Origin: DASWJZ01 sp964440525
GTDB taxonomy: Bacteria; Pseudomonadota; Alphaproteobacteria; Rhizobiales; Afifellaceae
Reading direction: 5' to 3'
Assembly: GCA_964440525.1 (NCBI GenBank)
Contig: CAYTTC010000002.1
Coordinates: forward strand, 62,001-126,000
Length of the DNA: 64,000 nucleotides
Below the pieces are notes generated by a model. It was given only the letters and a program-made list of their open reading frames with translations, had not been told where the DNA came from and did not search any database. Within the stretch, counting starts at the first letter, position 1. Each line of letters starts with the position of its first letter. Shown here piece by piece: positions 62,974-64,000 of this stretch. Both the position numbers and the translations under genes were made by a program.

Positions 62974-63147
62974 ATGAGAGGCATATTGAAGGCGCTGATC
63001 CTCGGCTGGATTGGCAAGAAGATCTATGATCGCGTGCTGGGCGACGGCGAGCCCGCCAGGGAGGCGGCGCCCGCCAAAAACGCGGCGCACGCCAAGCGCG
63101 CCGCTCCAAAGCGAACCGCGCGCAAACCCGCCCGCCGGGCCGCTTAG
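62974..63147 (+). CDS. 57-aa basic small protein
   Basis: M-R-G-I-L-K-A-L-I-L-G-W-I-G-K-K-I-Y-D-R followed by a Lys/Ala/Arg-rich tail (A-K-R-A-A-P-K-R-T-A-R-K-P-A-R-R-A-A). A strong GGGAGG lies 7 bases before the ATG. The N-terminus could form an amphipathic or membrane-touching helix; the tail looks nucleic-acid- or polyanion-binding. Similar small proteins are known to me only as hypothetical. Confidence 0.65.
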   Translation: MRGILKALILGWIGKKIYDRVLGDGEPAREAAPAKNAAHAKRAAPKRTARKPARRAA

Positions 63148-63530
63148 GGCATAAACCATCGTTCTCGCGGCGTATTCGCCCGAGGTTTCAAAGAGCTGAC
63201 CCTCCGCGTGAGGAGGGAGCGGGGCGCTGACGAAGCACCTCGATTGTAGTTTTGTGTGGCGCCTCTTGAGCGCCCCGCGCGGCAGTTAAGACACCCGACT
63301 CGTCCGCTCTTCCTTGCTTCGAGGCCTTCGCGAGCGAAGGCACCCCAGCACATGCAGCCCAGCAACATCGGGCAACCCGCTCGTAATGGCGGATGGACGG
63401 ACCCTTCCAGGTGCCGTCCCCCCAAAATTTCCTCGCGGTCTGTCGAAAATGACCGGCGTCGTTCGTTGTCTGGGTATCGAGGCTTCGGCATGCACCAAGG
63501 AGCGGCCGGCAACACCCAAGGGAGACAACC
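63148..63530. other. Intergenic region (383 bp) with clustered hairpins
   Basis: No credible gene. Three inverted repeats lie in a row: CCCTCC/GGAGGG (63200-63217), GGGGCGCT/AGCGCCCC around 40 bases (63221-63276) and GCCTTCGC-GA-GCGAAGGC (63324-63341). This looks like a structured RNA or a dispersed repeat element. The last part should hold the promoter of the hydrolase gene. Confidence 0.45.
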
Positions 63531-64000
63531 GTGTTCAAGACCAAGCTGATCGTGCTCATGGCTGCTGTGTCGGCCGCGATCGCCGCGCCACAGGCCGGCC
63601 ACGCCGAGGAAGCAAGCGCGACTTCGGAGGCCGCGACTGCATCTGCGCCGGACAAGACCGGCCATATCGAGGTCAACGGCGTGAACTACTATTACGAGGT
63701 CCGCGGGGAGGGCGAGCCGCTGCTCTTACTTCACGGCGGGCTCGGGACGACCGACATGTTCGCTCCGCTGCTGCCGATCTTTTCGGAAAACCGTCAGGTG
63801 ATCGGCGTCGATCTTCATGGCCATGGCCGCACCGATCTCGGTGACCGAAAAATCAGCCTGATCGACATCGGCGACGACCTGGCCGCGATCCTGAAAGAGC
63901 TCGGCTACGGTCAGGTCGACGTCTTGGGCTATTCATTCGGGGCAGGCGCCGCTTTTCGGCTTGCCGTGCAGCATCCGGACATGGTGCGGCGGCTCGCGCT
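63531..64000 (+). CDS. Exported alpha/beta hydrolase (3' partial)
   Basis: Runs off the right edge; 156 residues are visible from GTG 63531 (GGGAG upstream). A signal peptide (L-I-V-L-M-A-A-V-S-A-A-I-A-A-P-Q-A-G-H-A) is followed by an Ala/Ser/Thr-rich linker and an alpha/beta hydrolase core: V-N-Y-Y-Y-E-V-R-G-E-G, the oxyanion-hole LLHGGLG, G-V-D-L-H-G-H-G-R-T and the nucleophile elbow GYSFGAG (Ser). The remaining triad residues lie outside the window. Substrate unknown. Confidence 0.88.
   Translation, partial: MFKTKLIVLMAAVSAAIAAPQAGHAEEASATSEAATASAPDKTGHIEVNGVNYYYEVRGEGEPLLLLHGGLGTTDMFAPLLPIFSENRQVIGVDLHGHGRTDLGDRKISLIDIGDDLAAILKELGYGQVDVLGYSFGAGAAFRLAVQHPDMVRRLA

Overview
The window is GC-rich, densely coded DNA from an alphaproteobacterium, most likely of the order Hyphomicrobiales (Rhizobiales). 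The evidence is gene content and order recalled from that group: cobS/cobT followed by a J-domain gene and bolA, aroK-aroB next to xerD, accA next to a YafK-type L,D-transpeptidase, secA divergent from a parvulin gene and argJ, and a methyltransferase / comF / grxC / nitrilase / DUF1178 block. No rRNA, tRNA, CRISPR array, phage or intact insertion sequence was seen. Both ends cut a gene: an MlaE-type permease at the left and an alpha/beta hydrolase at the right.

Layout. 1-3206: MCE/Mla-type lipid transporter operon (permease, ATPase, MCE protein, auxiliary lipoprotein). 3225-3411: short repeat with terminal inverted repeats. 3437-9574: membrane-anchored coiled-coil protein of about 2,045 residues. 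9952-11787: degenerate HPt-like protein, [2Fe-2S] ferredoxin and a TrxB-type ferredoxin-NADP reductase. 11802-15408: operon of a GNAT/FemAB-like acyltransferase, an Aat-like aminoacyl-tRNA transferase and a polysaccharide flippase. 15509-23054: corrinoid-dependent methyl-transfer cluster (corrinoid protein, DUF1638, 'virulence factor' family protein, MetV-like and MetF-like proteins, methyl-THF:corrinoid methyltransferase, ASKHA corrinoid activator), interrupted by a small island with a frameshifted monooxygenase and a BrnTA pair whose toxin has an internal stop. 24077-31068: rpmB, a queuosine-precursor transporter, a phytase-like esterase, cobT, cobS, a J-domain protein, bolA, aroB. 31065-38175: aroK, a micro-membrane protein, xerD, a TIR-TM-TPR protein, accA, an L,D-transpeptidase. 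38259-48847: secA, parvulin, argJ, cfa, mutT, an Flp pilin, a methyltransferase, a frameshifted comF, grxC, nitrilase, DUF1178. 48973-64000: accessory and envelope genes (CHRD protein, exported MsrA, second L,D-transpeptidase, WYL regulator, lytic transglycosylase, LysE, DUF1993, M3 peptidase, SDR, MFS, HipA-like kinase, host-attachment protein, orphan BrnA, YciI, small proteins).

How they fit. The most notable system is the corrinoid cluster. It encodes everything needed to move a methyl group from a corrinoid protein to tetrahydrofolate, oxidise it, and reactivate the corrinoid, but the substrate-specific MttB-type methyltransferase is not in the window, so the methyl donor is unknown. A perfect palindrome in front of the methyltransferase gene resembles operators of ArsR-type regulators of the methionine/SAH cycle. 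CobS and CobT, from the aerobic cobalamin pathway, lie on the same segment. Other candidates for undescribed biology are the flippase/Aat-like/GNAT operon, the TIR protein with ten 48-residue TPR-like repeats, and the giant coiled-coil membrane protein.
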